NCBI RefSeq assembly: GCF_000524195.1
Contig: NW_020170483.1
Span: forward strand, 50,968 to 82,561
Source: Echinococcus granulosus
Taxonomy: Eukaryota; Platyhelminthes; Cestoda; Cyclophyllidea; Taeniidae
Length of the DNA: 31,594 nt
Reading direction: 5' to 3'
Position 1 is the first letter of the stretch, and each line of letters opens with the position of its first letter. The notes beneath the pieces were generated by a model. The model was not told the DNA's origin, did not search any database, and saw only the letters and a list, made by a program, of their open reading frames with translations. A program made the translations under genes and the position numbers. Of the stretch, positions 1 to 13,500 are shown in pieces.

Positions 1-1141
1 GATTACCGCAAAGGAATGCCGTTATGGATATTCCAATCATCCATTTTGGCTTGCAATCACCATATTTCAAAATCCAACTTTTAAAATACGAATGAGCCAT
101 GACAAACGCGTTATTTTCAGAAGTAAACAGTATTATGGAATTAACGTAGGCTAGAGGAATCAAAACCTCAACAGAGGCCTGTGCTTCGTGAGTTTATGAC
201 AGGAACGTACAGTATCTTACTTCAGATTGAGTGACAAATGTCCTTATGACCGGCATGTTTAATATTGAAAATGAGGAGATTTCCCCTAACAGTGTGAGCT
301 GATACCGTATTGCAGAGTAACAGCTTAAAACATCTGCCTGAAGATACGAATGAATCAGTACAAAGTCCTTCTAAAGTTACCATTCCAGCTACTATTAGCG
401 GTTTCAGATTGTCATAAAAAAAATAATTCCAAAGGTTGCTTCTACCTTTTCACAGCGCCGACCAACCAGGCCCACTCTAGAAACCGATTTTGCATGTAAA
501 AAGAATAAGCTCTTAAGTCCCTACTGGTTTTACCATCATAGATGTGTGGGACCCCATTCATGCAATAACAGCCCCCGCCCCCACCTTGTACACCAGTAAC
601 AAACTTCTTCCGTAACGGCGTGAATTTTTGCGTATTCTGGAATAACTCGGTGCGCTAAAGAACCAACAATTAGAGAAGACCTAAGATAATACTGATGGTT
701 GGACAAAGTGAGCTCAACTGCAATAGACCCAGCAACTAAGTTCGTTTCAAACAATGCGTTAAACGCTATCAACAACGAAATTTGACTTAGTCACTATTTC
801 AACAATTTTAAATCAGCAGAAACTAGAAGGGTTTTGCACCGAAGAGATTCAAACAAACTGAAGTTGTACGGGGAGACGATTAAAACGCACAACTTCCTGC
901 AAGGTGTTGAAACCGGTTTCTGCGGTAGCTTTAAGCTGTTGCAAAAACTCCCTGACAGTTCATGTGGATTCATTAAGGTACATCTTGAAACTGAAAACAA
1001 ACGAATTTGATTCGAGCACTGGCACTCTCATCCGTCCGCTAGATTTGGCGAAAAACTCACAAGTGTCGGAAATAGCAGCAGAACTGGTAGATATCTTCTT
1101 GAAGCGCTGTCTCTCCACTCGGTAGAAGTCTCCAGGCTTAC
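1..1141. other. JIP3 intron or exon-15 extension, no propeller exon seen
   Basis: The frame of exon 15 continues to about 960 (FFAKSSGRMRVPVL and neighbours), so part of this could be coding. I found no stretch resembling the WLGAQNG or SIKLKDS blocks that open the propeller in homologues. Short open frames at 536-775 and 794-1000 have no recognisable content. Confidence 0.5.
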
Positions 1142-1519
1142 CCTCCAAATGAATGTCGGGTTCAAATGCGGAGGTGCGCTGAGATGTAGTAGTAGCAATT
1201 GAGTTTACCATTGAAAACTGCTGTTGCTGTTGCTGTTGAAGGACCTTGAGCAACAGCTCACCTTGTACCGCCTTGCCCGCACTTGCGACAAAGTGATGCA
1301 GAGAGGAAAGTGTGTTGCTTGTCTGGATGCTAGCTGTACAGTCCTCATCTTCGTTCCCTATACTCACTTCCACCTCTGCCATCGTAGTCTCCTCCAGCCC
1401 CGAGGCGGAGGGATGAGGGATGTAGGAGGAAGATGCAGAGGTGCTGCCTTCTGCAAGCGGGATAGACTCCCAGATGGAGTTCAAAAGACGCAGCACCTCA
1501 TAGTCGAGTTTCTTAGCTC
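1142..1519 (-). CDS. MAPK8IP3: JIP3 exon 15: variable region, last exon seen
   Basis: The split glycine gives AVPGAKKLDYEVLRLLNSIW, matching the family SVPGARETDYPAGE. It is followed by acidic and Ser/Thr-rich sequence with seven glutamines. The right border (acceptor tttttggag) is supported by homology. The left border is not certain: donor gtaagcc at 1141 is used here, but the frame stays open to a stop near 960, and a second donor (gtgagt) lies at 1061-1056. Confidence 0.8.
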
Positions 1520-4500
1520 CTCCAAAAATGGGAGAAAAAGGAGAAATCATTTATACAACAGCACTCAGGGACGGAATCCCGTTCAAACAGAACAGTCGTA
1601 ACAAAAATAAATTCACCTGCTTCCTTAACTGAATGATGACTTCATCAACACCCAAATCGAATAATGAATGAGTATGCATTAGGAGTTAACTTACGCACTA
1701 CGACTCTAAATTTTTGTGAACCTAAGGCCTGGGTCTCCGTACCTCTCAAATAAAACAAACAAAGGAGACGGAAGCAACATCTGAGGTAGCATGATTGATA
1801 AACAGAGGGCATTCATTTTAAACCGCCACCATGGGGATATCATAAAAAGTAGTAAGTACCAAGTAGTATACTTTATTGTAATTACTAATAGCCAGCACAA
1901 TGTCCTGGGGTAATCCCATTGCCGTTAAGATGGTGAAAATGTGCAACTGCAAAAGCAGTGTGTTTTAAGGAAAAAATTTCCGTGTCATCAAAGGGGTACA
2001 CCCTGGACTCGCCAGCACTAACACATATTTATAGAAGACCTCTGGCACAGTACAGTGCAGTGGTGGAACGTCCAGCTGTAGGACAATAAAAGAGCACGTA
2101 CATTTCAAAACAGTAGTAAGCCCGTAAGTCAATGACGATCCCAGCCTTAGTAATCCCACACCCTCAAAAATTCCTTTGGTGCCCTATTACGAGCATAAAG
2201 TCCATTTAGTCAATCTTTATAATTGGATGAAGCGTTCAAACCTCTGCGATTCACCGCAATCACTTCCCATAGAACCAGGTTCTCATATCACTTCGCGTAG
2301 ATGGACCAATGTAATTCAACAGCATTAAAACAAACGCATTCGATTGCCCGTACCAGGCTTATAAAGAGGACATCGTTCCCATAAATGCTTGAGGCTGTAT
2401 CTTATGATTAATAATAACTATTCTCAATGTTTGCTCGCATAAGAAACAGAGTAAGTCTTATCTCTTCACTGGGTGAAACGGACATTGACTGGACAAAGTA
2501 CTCATCGATAAAATGAAACAGGAACTAAAGGTAAATTGAAGCCTTCAATTCGTTCAATCCAAAAAATACAGGTGCACGTGTAAACAGGCATATCCATGTA
2601 AAGAGGGGTACTATTTGAGCAAGGCATCCCAATTACAGAAAACTCACCAGTTTCATAAAAGACGAGATTAGTTTTTAAAATGCTAAGAGTACTTGGGACG
2701 CCTGCAACCCCAAAAATACGTTCCTGTTCAATTTTCCAGAAGTTTCAATTAATCAGTGACGTCCAAAAATTTTACGAAGTCGTGATCTTGCTCACCTCTG
2801 CCTAATTGATTTGCATCCAGTAGAGGCGCGCTCTAATTGTACTGATAACTGCTTGAATGTCAGTTACTATAGCTTATGTAACTTAAGAAAAGAGAAAAAC
2901 ACTCAAAGACAGACTCAATCACCGGCATTCTCCGCTACGTAACCACAAAGCACATAAACGCTGACTGTACCATTTTTGCCTGCCCATTACGTCGGCCAAT
3001 AAAGACATCTGCTCTGAAGTCATTATCTATCGCTTATTAGGGTGGAGGCCTCGATTGGATCTGGGATCTCAGGCATAGAAACTTCAATACAAAAAATCAC
3101 CAACCTGGTTTAATAACAAATAGCAAATGCAATACTTTTTGTGGCGTCAATGTAAAAAAAGGCGACAGAGACATGAGATTAAGAAAATGCGGGCATTATT
3201 AGTGTGAAACGTCGGATTTGGGGGTGGAAACAAATGGCAGTGGATACGACAGCTTATCACAGAGGGAACCAATACAAACTGACAGGCTAGGTAGGCATCG
3301 TCTCAAGATTAACTCGAACGGTGGAGAGGTGATGCAGGTGCAATATTCTAGGTCTAATACACGTTTACTGCTTAAAAAGCAGGTGAAGCTACGCCTTGAC
3401 GTTCTGTACGATTTTTTATTTGAGCACGCCCCTAATCTATTCTACAAAAATGTCAATGTGAGAAAAGGTAAAAAATACAGAATTGGTGACAAGAAAGTGG
3501 AAATTTGATTTAGGTGAGGATTTCTTTAATCCCATTTTAGACAATCTAAAAGAAAACTGTTCAATGAAACACGACAAACTCCGTCCACTTTCAATGGAAT
3601 TTCATTTGTGCGGATCAGAATGGCAACGGGAAACACGAAAAGAAGTAATTCCAGAGATAAGGTCCAGTGGGATTATCAAGGCAAAATCAATGCAAATGTT
3701 TTAAGTACAAAGGAAAGGAGGAAACCTCATAACAGAACACCCAGATCCTTAACAACGCAACGGAGGGAAATAAAATCCAGTTAAAGCTAAAGTAACTAAC
3801 AAAGTTGTAGGAAGTTTGTAATTTCACCAAAAAATGCAGGTCTAACGCAACCTTGTAAAAGTTGTTAGTACCGTAAATAGCTGACAGACTGATACTCGCA
3901 TTTTTAATTCCTTGCTGGTTATTCAAATTGATAATTGCCAAACAATTTTAAATACCGACTGGCAGTTGGTGGCTTGCACGCCTGGCTACAAGTTTTATAT
4001 TTGGTGCTTTGTAGTTACTGCATCATTTATAAACGCGATTCTCCACCTAGAATATCTTGCTCCTCGCTTCCGTAATCAGACCGATCAAAAGGCATTGAAT
4101 GAATAGTGGCAGACGGCATTCACTAGAACTAAGGTAAAGAACTAAGAGGTTGAAACAATAAAGAATTCTCAAGAGCGCGTTTCTCAATTAAGATCAACGT
4201 CAAAATAGCAAAAATGAAATGCCTAGACACAGCGTGAAGCTATTGCCATAAACAAATATACACTTTGAAATACCAGATTTAGCTTTAATTCTTATTTATT
4301 AGTAAAAATAAGAGCAATAACTCAAAGCTCTCGATCAGATTTACACAAAAGTGAACCTTAAATTATTGAACCTAGAGACCACAATCCCGGCTGATTCTGC
4401 TAAAAGTAATGCTTGATTGTATGGAGAAAAAACTTCGATAGAGAAGGTGGAAAATAACAGATTTCTGGAGATAAAAAGAAAGTGCCAGGCAAAGAACGTT

Positions 4501-7500
4501 TTTAAATGAGATATTGGTTCAGGACAAAGTAGGACGGAGAAATACAGATTAACGTTAAGCAGCCTTGGTCAAGGAAAATCGGAGGCAATGGAAAGTGGGG
4601 CGAGATGAAGTGTGTGTAACTATCATGTGGTGCAACGAGATATCCTAATGATATAATTTAAGGATCTGTAAAAACAGTCCCTTTCATTGATCCTAACAAA
4701 CACGACAGTGAAGTTAGCATACGTGGAAGAGAAAATTCACCAAAGATGCGTATTTATCTGAACCATATTTAGCCGAAACCTGGAGTGGTTTTGGATAAAC
4801 TACCCAGCTAAAGTTAACGAAAGTGTTTATACAAAAAAGTAGGAAAATTCATACGTTGGTGATAATTTTACCTGGTACCGCGGCCATACAAGTGACAATA
4901 GAGCGTCTTAGAAAAAAGGAGTCCACGTAGCGAGAGGGTGCATTGGCATCCACCACCACCACCTGACTGCATAATGACGGTTTGGAGTCTACAGCGCTCG
5001 AGGCGACCACCTCAGCACTGCTGTTAGTGGTGGTGAGGGTGGCGGTGTCGGACACACCCACGAGACACGTCCAGAGCTGACTGGAAAGGTTCTGTACCAA
5101 CAGATGTAAGTGGGGAGAGCCATCATTAGTATGGTCTTATCCGAGCCCGGATGACACACGTATGTAGTGTTTGTTATTAGTTTAAGTGATTGTAAGCAGA
5201 TTAATTGAGCTTCAGATAGTTAGAGGACAATCACATGTTTCTAGCTTTTGAAGGGCAGTTGAATCGGACATTTCGGTAGCATTGGTGTCACAGTAGTAAA
5301 ATGAAGCATACGTGGTGGTAGACTTTTGTAAGCCTATGGTAGCAAAAATGGCACACAGGAAACATCCGATGCATGTCGATAGTTGAAATGAATCTGTAAA
5401 GATTAAGATTTACTGTTCCTCTTCTGTTTCGACTAGTGCGAGGATGCACCATGATCAACATCTCACTAAGGGAATTAATATCTCTCTTGACATTTCTACC
5501 CGACATTGTTGAGATTTTGTAATTTTGAGTCTAAGGTCGTTACTTTTGCCAGTGTCTTGCTTAAAGCAATGGAACAACAATGATGCAATAGGCCGCTCAA
5601 AAAATTTCCACCAAGAAGGTAGTGGTTGGGAGGAAATGAACCAAAAACCGCAAACATTGGCAATTTACGCAATTTAGAAATAGACAACCAATCTGAAAGT
5701 ATCGAAGAGATAATAATTAATATGGGATCACTACCACAATTTTGCCTTTTAAAAACAGATGGATCGTACTCTTGAAACCCCAGAACTACGCCTTAGTAGC
5801 GGGAGCTTTGACCTTTGGAAAAAAACGAAACTACAAAAATCAACAAAAAGAACTTTGCATTCTGAGATCATCCAACTGGAAAAATTGGTTTCAATAACCG
5901 ACTTTAACCTTGAGAAAAGTCAGCAGTGTGGAAGACTTGGGGTACGGATGGATAACTGACTACTTTGTAGTGACCAGTTAGCCACTAAAGCAGGCCTTCC
6001 GATTCCCCTTGAATCGCCTTTCACGATAGCAGCATGAAGCCCGCCTACGCTACGATTGCCAATGTATGCTAATAATAAAGCCACGCTAGGCCTCATAGGC
6101 GCTGGTGCTAAAGTGACCTACGGAATTGATTGTCTGTGTACAATGGCTAAGGAACAGAATTCGGCCGCGGTGGCACTTTATTTCGTTAGAGACGCCACAT
6201 AAGGTGCGTTTACACAGGACAAAACTGCCAAAGATCTACGTTCGTTTTGATTGCACCATCGCACTAGTCACACACGACCTCGATCATAAATGTTCGGTTC
6301 CGCAGTGCCTTAAATGAACAAAAGGATATCACAATGGTTAAATGATGATACGAACCAACTTTTGCGGCGTAATTTCTTCTGCCCTTAAAAGGAGCGGTGT
6401 AGATAAACACTTTCAAAAGACAGTAGCTTCAAGAAGTATCCGATATTATGAGATTATCTGCTCAGAAAACCTAGGAAAACAAGGCAGTAAGGCGACATCT
6501 TTGGCAAAATTGAATAAAGAAGTTTTAAAATAAACTAACCTACATTAACTGACTTTGTCTAAATCCCAAATGGTTTATTATTTCTTCTAAAATACCTTCA
6601 AACTCTCGAAACCTGTCAAAATGACCTGAGAAATTACCAGTCGCACTTCCCATACAGAAGAACAAATCAATCTGTAAAGCATAAAAATCAACTAGAAAAT
6701 CAAACCTAATATGCTCAAAAGATAAAAAAATGGCAGTTACTCTTCGGTATGATCAATACGACAGTCTGCGACAGCGGAAGTAGGGAACACCGTCACAACA
6801 GGACAAACGGCAGCTCGGCTAATAGGGCTATGTTCTAATTTTGTCTATAAGAAATTTTGACAGCCAGAGGCACTCAGACAACATACAAAGCGCGGTAGAC
6901 TATGCTTAACATCTTCAAGGCCCAGTAAAGAGCATCACTGAATTCGCTGAAGCTTTAGGGACGGCTTATGTTACAATAGACCAATCAGGTTTCACCTGAA
7001 TAAGACCATTAAGAAAGGCGCCAATAAAACTGCACCCAGTGTTTTAAAACAGACCCTTCTTTAGGTACCGCACCACAGCCAGTGAAACGAAGCAAGATCT
7101 GGACCGAACGATTTGAAACAATTCAGGCGAAAAGCTGCTCCATAATACTACATTCTGGTGCCTCCGTACTTTGCAAAAGGCTGAGTCCAAATCAGATGAC
7201 AAATAAGCAAAAAAATGACGAAAAGAGACAATATAAGCGTGAAATTCCTTAAAAAGTAATAGAGCTGCATCTAATTTGCGCTGTGTGATCAAAAACCAGA
7301 ATTTACTGAAAATAAGCAAGAAATGATTGCCTAAAATACGTTATAATTGGCAATTTTCCTATGCTCTTCCGCGGCATTTTCGTTCGGTTTAAGACGAATA
7401 TGAAGTTGGAATCGTGACGACAAACTCGAAAAAACAGTATTTTTGAAACAATAAAACACACCCTCCCCCTCCACCTCACTAAAGCAGGCATAGCAAGCAT

Positions 7501-10500
7501 GGCAGTAACTCAGCCATCAGTTTTAACCAATCCAATCCAATTTGGTCGAAAATAGGAACACGATCAAGTCGGATTTATCTTGACCACTATGATCAAAAAG
7601 GAGAACCACTCACCTCACCAATAGAGCTTTGAGTAGGGACAGTTGCCGTGGGGGTGAAGAAGAGGCTTCGCCCAGCCAGCAGTTCGCCCGAGGGAAGCAA
7701 GGCCCCGATGTCCGAGAAGAGACACGTGACGCAAGTCAACTGGCGGTGGCAGCAAAATAAACTAAGTCGGTTCATAACATTATTCATTGTGTAAAACAAT
7801 GTACTACTTGTAAAGAAGGGTTTATAGGGTAAGTAATGTGCACCAGCTACCCACATAACGACAAAAGCAAGACCCTATTAAATCATGTCATTTGCAGTGC
7901 TGCGACTGCTTTTTTTAGCAATACTGCAGTCAACATCCATAAACTGAAGACGGTTGCAGGGCCCTGGACAAAAGAAATACCAAAGGATTACCTTAAATGC
8001 TTCCAAAAAGTTGCTTTCTCATTCAATCCCTCCAAACCTCTTAGTTCGCCTAGTTTAAATCCGTTAACCTGCTCGGAAAACTACTAAATTCCTCAGGAAT
8101 TCATGATCAAAGTGGATGAGTGCTGCTGAAAAAAACGGACGTGGTCATTTTGGAAGCTCCTCGTTTGGACGTTTCGCTATGATGCTGACACCTTCAATGT
8201 ATCCGTCAGCGGAGAGCAAGAGGATCGGGAGGTAAATACTCACCTTTAGCGACGAATAATAAGTCTCACGTGGTTAGACAGCCACATAAGTACCATCATT
8301 AGCACGTGATGCTGCACCACGCTGATGGATGATGGATGCAAATGACTTTTGTGAATCGGTGTTTAATTTTTAGTCTCCAAATGAAAGCGAAAGTAATTTT
8401 TCAGCTGCAAATAAATGTTTCAGTGCTCTAACATTCACCTTCACAAAACAACTTTCATTGCACTCACCACTGGATGCCCAAATGGGAACTAAAAAATTAG
8501 AAAAAGTGCATTTTTGTTATCATGATAGGTCTTTTGAAAAATTAGCTCAAGTGTATTTATTTACCCCATGGATTGAAAACTATTAACAGAGACAAAGAAC
8601 ATAAAACAGAAGCACCAAATTATTATGCAGATAAATAATGAAAACAAAGCGACTTTTTAAGCCATTTTTCCTACTTGCTGAATCCACTTCACTGCACTGC
8701 CCGGCATTTTTTTGGTATAATACATGGATATGAGCTGACAACCAGCCTATTTGCAAACAGATGCTGCAACGTTGAGTTCAGTTAGGTCCATTTTTCAAAT
8801 GACTACAATGATTGACGGCAACATTGGTTACCGTTTCCCAATGCGAATGAAAATTGCTGGTGTCAGGTAATGGGCACACGCTTGCTGAGAGTGCACGAAA
8901 CGCGCGAGAGGAAGACAATCCTAACCCCAAGAAAAAGATAAACTAAGGAAACGAGTTAAGAATACAAACAGTAATTCTTTTTAGAGGTACCGGCCACTAA
9001 AATGTATTACCGGTATTCCCGTTTGTGCGAATGTTTTTGGTACTTCTCAATAACTACCGGCGTTTTGTATCTAAAGAGACAATTTTTCAAGCAATCATAC
9101 AGGCTCCTCAAATTCCGCTGCATAAACCCAAGCCTATCAATACCGTCCTCGGGCGTGCTCATGGCATCCTAGCCCTTCTGTACGACAGCAAATGAGCCTT
9201 CCATACCGATGTGATTCAATGAGGACTGCAGAGGGAGTCCTGGATGCCACCAGTCCTAACTTTCGTGACTAGCTGAATAATGCAGTAGGAAAGGGAAAGG
9301 TTAGAATTCACCAATTCCTGCTAAATAGCGAGGGCCGCGTAATGTGACAGCACATGATAATAGAGTGGCAGGGATTTCGATAACACCAACTTCAATTCAG
9401 TTAGATTAGGTCCACTTTGCAAACGACTGCTTTTCAGTGATATTTTTGTGGTACGGTTGAAGCGTTTTGTCTTTTACTATAAACTTTACACTGGGCGTCT
9501 TTATTGCTCAGCATGTTTCCCCATAAAAGAGGCAACAATCAGTTAACGATGGTTGGGAAAAGTGGGGGTTTTTTTGAACGGTATCAAAAATGAAGAGGAG
9601 TGGCACACGTGGGCGTAAGTAGTCGTCATTACCCCCCAGCTAGTCCCTAAACAATTGCGTGGACTTGACTACAATGAATATTTGAGGTGCTAAAAGGCAG
9701 TCAGTCACTTTATAATTTGAGGTGAAAGCAAAGCAAGTGACACTGGTGCCTGCGCTAGACAACTTAGAAAATAGAAGGGCAGCTTCGTGAACAAGGCAGC
9801 TCGATAGGCAAATAAAAGACGACAGACTAGGAATACAACGAGAGGGGCAGAATATCAAAAGGATAGATAACCAAAAACAAAGGGAGGGTGAGCCAAAGAC
9901 CGTGAGACCAAACAAGGCAAAATCAAAACAGGTAGAAGATATTAATATCGGAATGAAACAGAACGTTTAAAGACAACTTAGACAGGTAACCAAAGATAGA
10001 TAGCTGAAGTCAGATAGGAAAAAAAACTAACGGGATTTGGAGAAAAATAATCAAGTACAGGAAATGTAGATGATGGTAGGTGGGGTAAAGAGCTTAGAAA
10101 TCAGGACAGCATTTTCAAATACAGACAGGCCACAAGCTAGAGAGATCGCTATTCGATAAAAAATATAATGGTACAGGCAAGTATAAACAATTAGAAGCTA
10201 GGATGGTTCAAGATGAAAGCAGAGAGCAAAGTAAGCAGAACCTTTCATTAGAAGTGGATGTATATCAAAAAGTGGGCAGGAAAATGATCAGTTAGCAAGA
10301 TACACGGATAAATGCAGGTAGAAACAGGTAAATGGAATGTTTGAAAAGTGACGTTGGAGATATATAAGACAAACTGTTCAAGGGGTAGGCAAAAAAGCAT
10401 GCAGCTAGAAATATAGGTAGGAAAGCTGTGAGACAGTCAGAAAGACATCTGGACGGTATAACTAGAAATAGGGACAGAAGAGTGAAGTGACGGTATAGGG

Positions 10501-13500
10501 CAAGAGGATGAAACCTGTTTTGATGGGGCATTTTACTAAGCAGGCCCCCTAATCTACTCCACTTTGGTTTTGATCGCGATGTTGTGACACTGTATTCACA
10601 TCCTTAACCTTACAATCTTTCCTCACGTTAGTGATGAACCTTCTCCCATAATTCTGCATATTACAACGTCTTCAGAATCAACTGTAAGTACTACAATATG
10701 TGAGGGTGAAAACTGGGCTGAGGGGTTGCAAAAAGAGGGTATTGAGGACAAGAGGACGACATCTTGACAGGTAGGTTGGAAAACAAATAGATGTTGAAAA
10801 TTAATCAGAAATTGAAAGGACTCAGATAGAGACAGGGGTGGGTGAAGTGCACCTTTGAAGATAGCAGAGTTATGCATGAAGATGAAGAGCTAGGGCAATA
10901 AACAGTGAGATTATGAAACCAAGTTACCCGCATTTGACCAGACAGCGCCTCTGAAAAGGGTCGTCGGTAGAGAAGCTGAGGTAGAGGTGGGAGGGGAGGA
11001 GGACGCAGAGAAGGAGACGAATGGTTGGATTTGGCAGCCTCCGAGGCTCGTCGAACAGAGGCGCTCTGCATTACTACGGGCTCCGGCGCACAGGGCTTCG
11101 GAGTGATTGGTAGGGGGAGCCACCAAGACTCGCTGCTGCAGGCTGCCTTGACAGCGTTACTAAAGAATGAGGATGAGCCAGTGGGTTGTTAGAGATGAAT
11201 AATTCAACCGGACGAATAAGTAACTGTTTTGGGTACAAAGAAGGCTCTATTTGTTAAAAAATATTGAATGGGTTCTGAATAAATAGGGTTTTGTTGGTTG
11301 CACTACTGCTGGTGGCAGTTAGATACTTATCGGGGTGTTTAAGGGGTGCTGAGAGTGACTAGACTGACACTAATGACTGGTAAATTACTGATAGATCAAA
11401 ATACGCGGAATGCTTTGATAAATAACCAAAAGTTTGTGCACCGTAGGCAAATTCATACGATCGTTAGCCCTAGAAGTATGAAAGAGCTGAAAACTACCCT
11501 TGATGGCAGTCAGAAAGTAGTTTGATCAAATTGCATAATAGTTAATAAAAGCGATAATGTTAGATTCTGAATGACCAGGAAAGCTTCATGAACTAGAATG
11601 CTTGCAATTGCAGTACAGTGATTAAAAAGGCGTTCAATCAAATACCATAATGCTAACGGTTCCCTACAGATTCGGTGGACAAACCGATCTACTGATTTGA
11701 TTCAAATGCCTCAGGAACAGCTCAACACAACACCACGTCTCCCTTTATCATCTAACCATTCACACAAGAAATTAATAGTTAAATGAAAATGGTTTTATTG
11801 GCCAAACCTTCAGCTAGATGAATGTCAGCATGATCAAAAATAGTGGGCATGACTAAATCCTCGGCAGATTCAAGTTAGCGATTCGTCTCAGATAATGAAC
11901 AAATGTAATACGTGTTTAGTTGAATATACCTGTTAGAAGGCAAGTAGGTAGATCGAAATAGCCTTGTAAAACTTCTAGATGAATGGTTAATTAAATGATT
12001 TTGATGGTTGATGAATGCCTCCTCTAAAGACCCAAAACGTTAAATAGACCAAATCGGATATCTCAATGACCAGTCACTATCGACAAACCAGGCACAAGTA
12101 GAAACGATTAATCGCCTTCACTGTCGAAACCGGCATCAAACGTGCATCCCGAATAACATCCGCAGCTTGTAAAAAAGACACCATCTCCAAACCTTAACAA
12201 AACAACATCATTTTCAGTTGTATGAGATTGATGAATAGGTATAGGAAGTTTTTAATACTATAAAAGCTTTTCAGAATATTGCATTTGATGAAATAATTGT
12301 CAGTAGAATCGACCAGCATTTCTTAACACAAGATTGTTACTAAATTCACTATCAGAAAATAATTTGCCGCTAGAAACGAAGATAAATTCCAGCCCTACCT
12401 ATCTTCGTTTTTATCTCACTTGCATTTTTCAAATGTACATTATGTTTCACTTCTGATTATCCAGTGGCAATGCCAAGAAAATGTGACGTCTATCACTTGG
12501 AGCCCGGAGAAGTATGAGGGGAATACAGAGGATGACGAGCACAAAACTTTTCACGAACAAGTTTTCAATGGCGATACATAATTCTCCGTCATGAAGTAAC
12601 GTATCACTAGAATTCACTTTCTTACCCTTTGGGCGGTAAGTGGTTCTGCCACTATAGGCCGCACCTACTCCACATGCTATACAAAAAATTTTAATGGAAA
12701 TTATTGCAGCATAGAAGCTAATTAAACCCATTTCGTAAAATAGACAAACACAAACCCGTTTAAACCAGGCCCAATCGCTATCCTGTAGAAACAAACACCA
12801 TATCGATAGGCTGACGCATTTCTATGCATTTCAACGATACATATAAACAACTACATACAATCCAAAAGTCTACAGAAGACACCAAGCTACTGAGGTGAAA
12901 AGTGCACGAACTTTTTAAATAAGCTGATCTATAACTTCGTTGGCTTTTCAGTTACCAACATTTCCGTTTCTATGGTGGTAAGTAGAATGAGGGTCCTTCT
13001 ATGTGTTGATAGTAAAGCTAGCTATAGACTCGTGTGTCGCATCTTCAGCAAACAAACCGAACGCACTGACTTGAAGATTTTCATGTAAGAAAAGGATATG
13101 CCAGGATTTTTAAGGAAATTTTACTCACTTATTTCTGCTTGATGTCAACCCTGCGACTTCAGCATCGAACAAGCGCCCCTCGCCGAAGTCCATCGAAATG
13201 CCCGACGTTGAGGTATCAAAGGACACCGTCGGTGCGGATCTTCGACCGTGGCGTTGGAAGAGACGCGAAAAACTAATTAAAGAGAAGACATCTATGCTAA
13301 ATGGGATATTCTTAATTACCGCAACTGGAAGAGGATGCCTGTCCCACAAAGTCACACTTACTGTGATTAATTTTATGATTATTATCATCTTCACAAACAG
13401 GCCTTTGAGTTATTGGATTCATGATGTTTCGAACGCCAGTTCTAAAGTGAAACCTCAACTGGCACAGTAGTTTATGCTTAATTGCAATTAATTGGGAAGC

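Larger units (their letters stand above)
7740..10927 (-). other. JIP3 intron 12 (3,188 nt)
   Basis: Intron between exons 12 and 13. It includes the purine-rich decayed microsatellite (about 9760-10530) and a pair of diverged copies of a short repeat near 8775 and 9390. Open frames at 9640-9915, 10292-10531 and 10623-10877 (minus) are products of the pyrimidine-rich sense strand. Confidence 0.7.

Noticed and set aside
3218..3704. Two overlapping plus-strand open frames in JIP3 intron 14
   Set aside because: Basic, low-information translations without motif; no splice logic and no mobile-element signature.
8233..8314. Possible extra JIP3 exon with acceptor catccatcag and donor gtgagt
   Set aside because: Two frames stop early and the remaining one must stop before the donor; the adjacent exons already join in phase without it.
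12447..12794. 115-codon minus-strand open frame with hydrophobic segments inside JIP3 intron 11
   Set aside because: No recognised motif, and exons 11 and 12 already join with a matching phase (AA|C), so an extra exon is not needed.
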